From Diphasiastrum complanatum (Eukaryota; Streptophyta; Lycopodiopsida; Lycopodiales; Lycopodiaceae), in assembly GCA_029204225.1 (NCBI GenBank), contig CM055102.1:1388854-1452853 (forward strand): a stretch of DNA of 64,000 nt, written 5' to 3'. The notes beneath the pieces are model-generated. The model saw only the letters and a program-made list of their open reading frames with translations, did no database searches and was not told where the DNA came from. Made by a program: the position numbers and the translations under genes. Shown piece after piece: positions 63,201-64,000 of the stretch. Numbering within the stretch: the stretch's first letter is position 1; every line of letters begins with the position of its first letter.

Positions 63201-64000
63201 TTATTGTTTCCTCTTCAATACTTCCATCATCATCTATCCATTGCGATATGATATCTACTACATAGCTCCACATAGTTGTTGTACAACTCTATTTAAACTG
63301 TACTCCATATTATCATCTTCCAAATATATCATTTATGAGAGTAAAGTAAGAATCCTGTTAGTTTTTCTATTTAGTCTTTTGATCCAGTAGTTGCTTTGCT
63401 TTTGGAGACATTTATATGCTCCTTTTTAGAATATATCATACTTGAGGTGTACTTACTTGGCCTTATGTGCCTTTTAGCATTAAAAGACATTATAAAAGTC
63501 TTTCTTTCTTTCTTTCTCACATATGTTGTTGCTTCTAACCTATCTCAACCTAAAGCTTAGTCCAAGTTTCATCTTCAAAACCAAAGCCTCATTGCACCAG
63601 AATCTTGATCAAAGAAAATCTGACACCCTAATAACAAACGAAGTACAAGAAGGTCAAACAATGGAGACCACAAGGTAAATCGATAGCAATGAGAGGAGGC
63701 AAGGCCTTTTGGAAGGGATTCCAGGATAAAGTATAGTAAGGCATAGCCTATGAAACAATAAAAGACATAATATTGCAAAGAATTTAAGCATTAGTTTGTT
63801 GTTTGAAACATAGGAACATGGAAGTTCTAAGTTGTAATTGAAGGATATCATCACTATAATAAAGAAGGTAATAAAAGCAGAGATCGTGGGATGGCTTCCC
63901 ATGATCATGACTCACCTAAAAAGCTATTAAATTGTGAAAAAACAATTCAAGAAAAAAATAACCAAGTGATACAATACCTCTTAAAGTATAGGAACTATAG
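63201..64000. other. No gene recognised
   Basis: AT-rich. A short (CTTT)n run lies at 63499-63518. Overlapping minus-strand ORFs at 63575-63908 are hydrophobic but lack any supporting feature. Confidence 0.5.

Noticed and set aside
63575-63908. Two hydrophobic minus-strand ORFs as membrane protein genes
   Set aside because: They overlap in different frames in AT-rich spacer, have no splice or family support, and hydrophobicity follows from T-rich codons.
1-64000. CRISPR arrays, tRNA, rRNA, bacterial operons, promoters of sigma type
   Set aside because: None seen; the tRNA-like words are retrotransposon primer sites, and the repeats are LTRs, microsatellites or local duplications.

Overview
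This window looks like a piece of a large, repeat-dense land-plant nuclear genome. The evidence is stacked Ty1/copia and Ty3/gypsy LTR retrotransposons, primer-binding sites matching plant initiator-Met and Asp tRNAs, short GT-AG introns and AT-rich spacers. A fern, lycophyte or gymnosperm fits better than a compact angiosperm, but that is inference. I see no intact single-copy host gene, rRNA, tRNA or CRISPR array. Nearly everything is a mobile element, a nested mobile element or a broken gene.

Layout, left to right. 1-4212: minus-strand copia element A0 (family A), cut by the window edge. It keeps one LTR, leader and gag but carries about 1.5 kb of non-pol sequence after the gag zinc knuckle. 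4213-5945: old AT-rich sequence. 5951-17580: plus-strand element A1, flanked by a TTATG target duplication and split by a second complete copia element B (10608-16507, duplication GTGGT). 17586-20721: two convergent, intron-bearing broken genes of unfamiliar families. 20722-25610: minus-strand Ty3/gypsy element G with 5' LTR, Asp-tRNA primer site, protease and RT. It is truncated in RNase H and sits inside an older plus-strand gypsy integrase (25611-26080). 26081-28090: repeat-rich non-coding sequence, including an array of GCGACAC motifs. 28090-30812: a copia family E derivative with gag fused to RNase H, duplicated in tandem, then a gypsy leader scrap. 30813-32244: family D LTR plus flank, repeated inverted at 56256-57715. 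32245-36592: minus-strand element A3, 5'-truncated, with an almost intact gag-pol. 37089-39779: plus-strand family C copia, broken. 39922-43002: minus-strand family C derivative with an LTR. 43003-44990: plus-strand family E RT/RNase H. 45030-45745: minus-strand copia scrap. 46620-48467: unfamiliar intron-bearing gene pieces, followed by a copia scrap to 48990. 49990-52405: an LTR end and an old minus-strand copia (family F). 52410-56946: minus-strand element D, lacking the integrase core. 56947-58040: LTR-like sequence with a primer site. 58711-60957: a broken gene of an unfamiliar, probably element-derived family. 62390-63200: a LINE RT remnant. The rest is unassigned.

How the pieces relate: A3, or a close relative, is the best candidate autonomous source for family A, because its reading frame is open from gag to RNase H except for one TAA. 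A0, the family C minus element, D and the E tandem units all look like deletion or replacement derivatives that keep cis signals and gag but lose catalytic pol parts, so they would depend on proteins supplied in trans. Several LTR families share a CACACGTGTG palindrome, which may be a common regulatory input.
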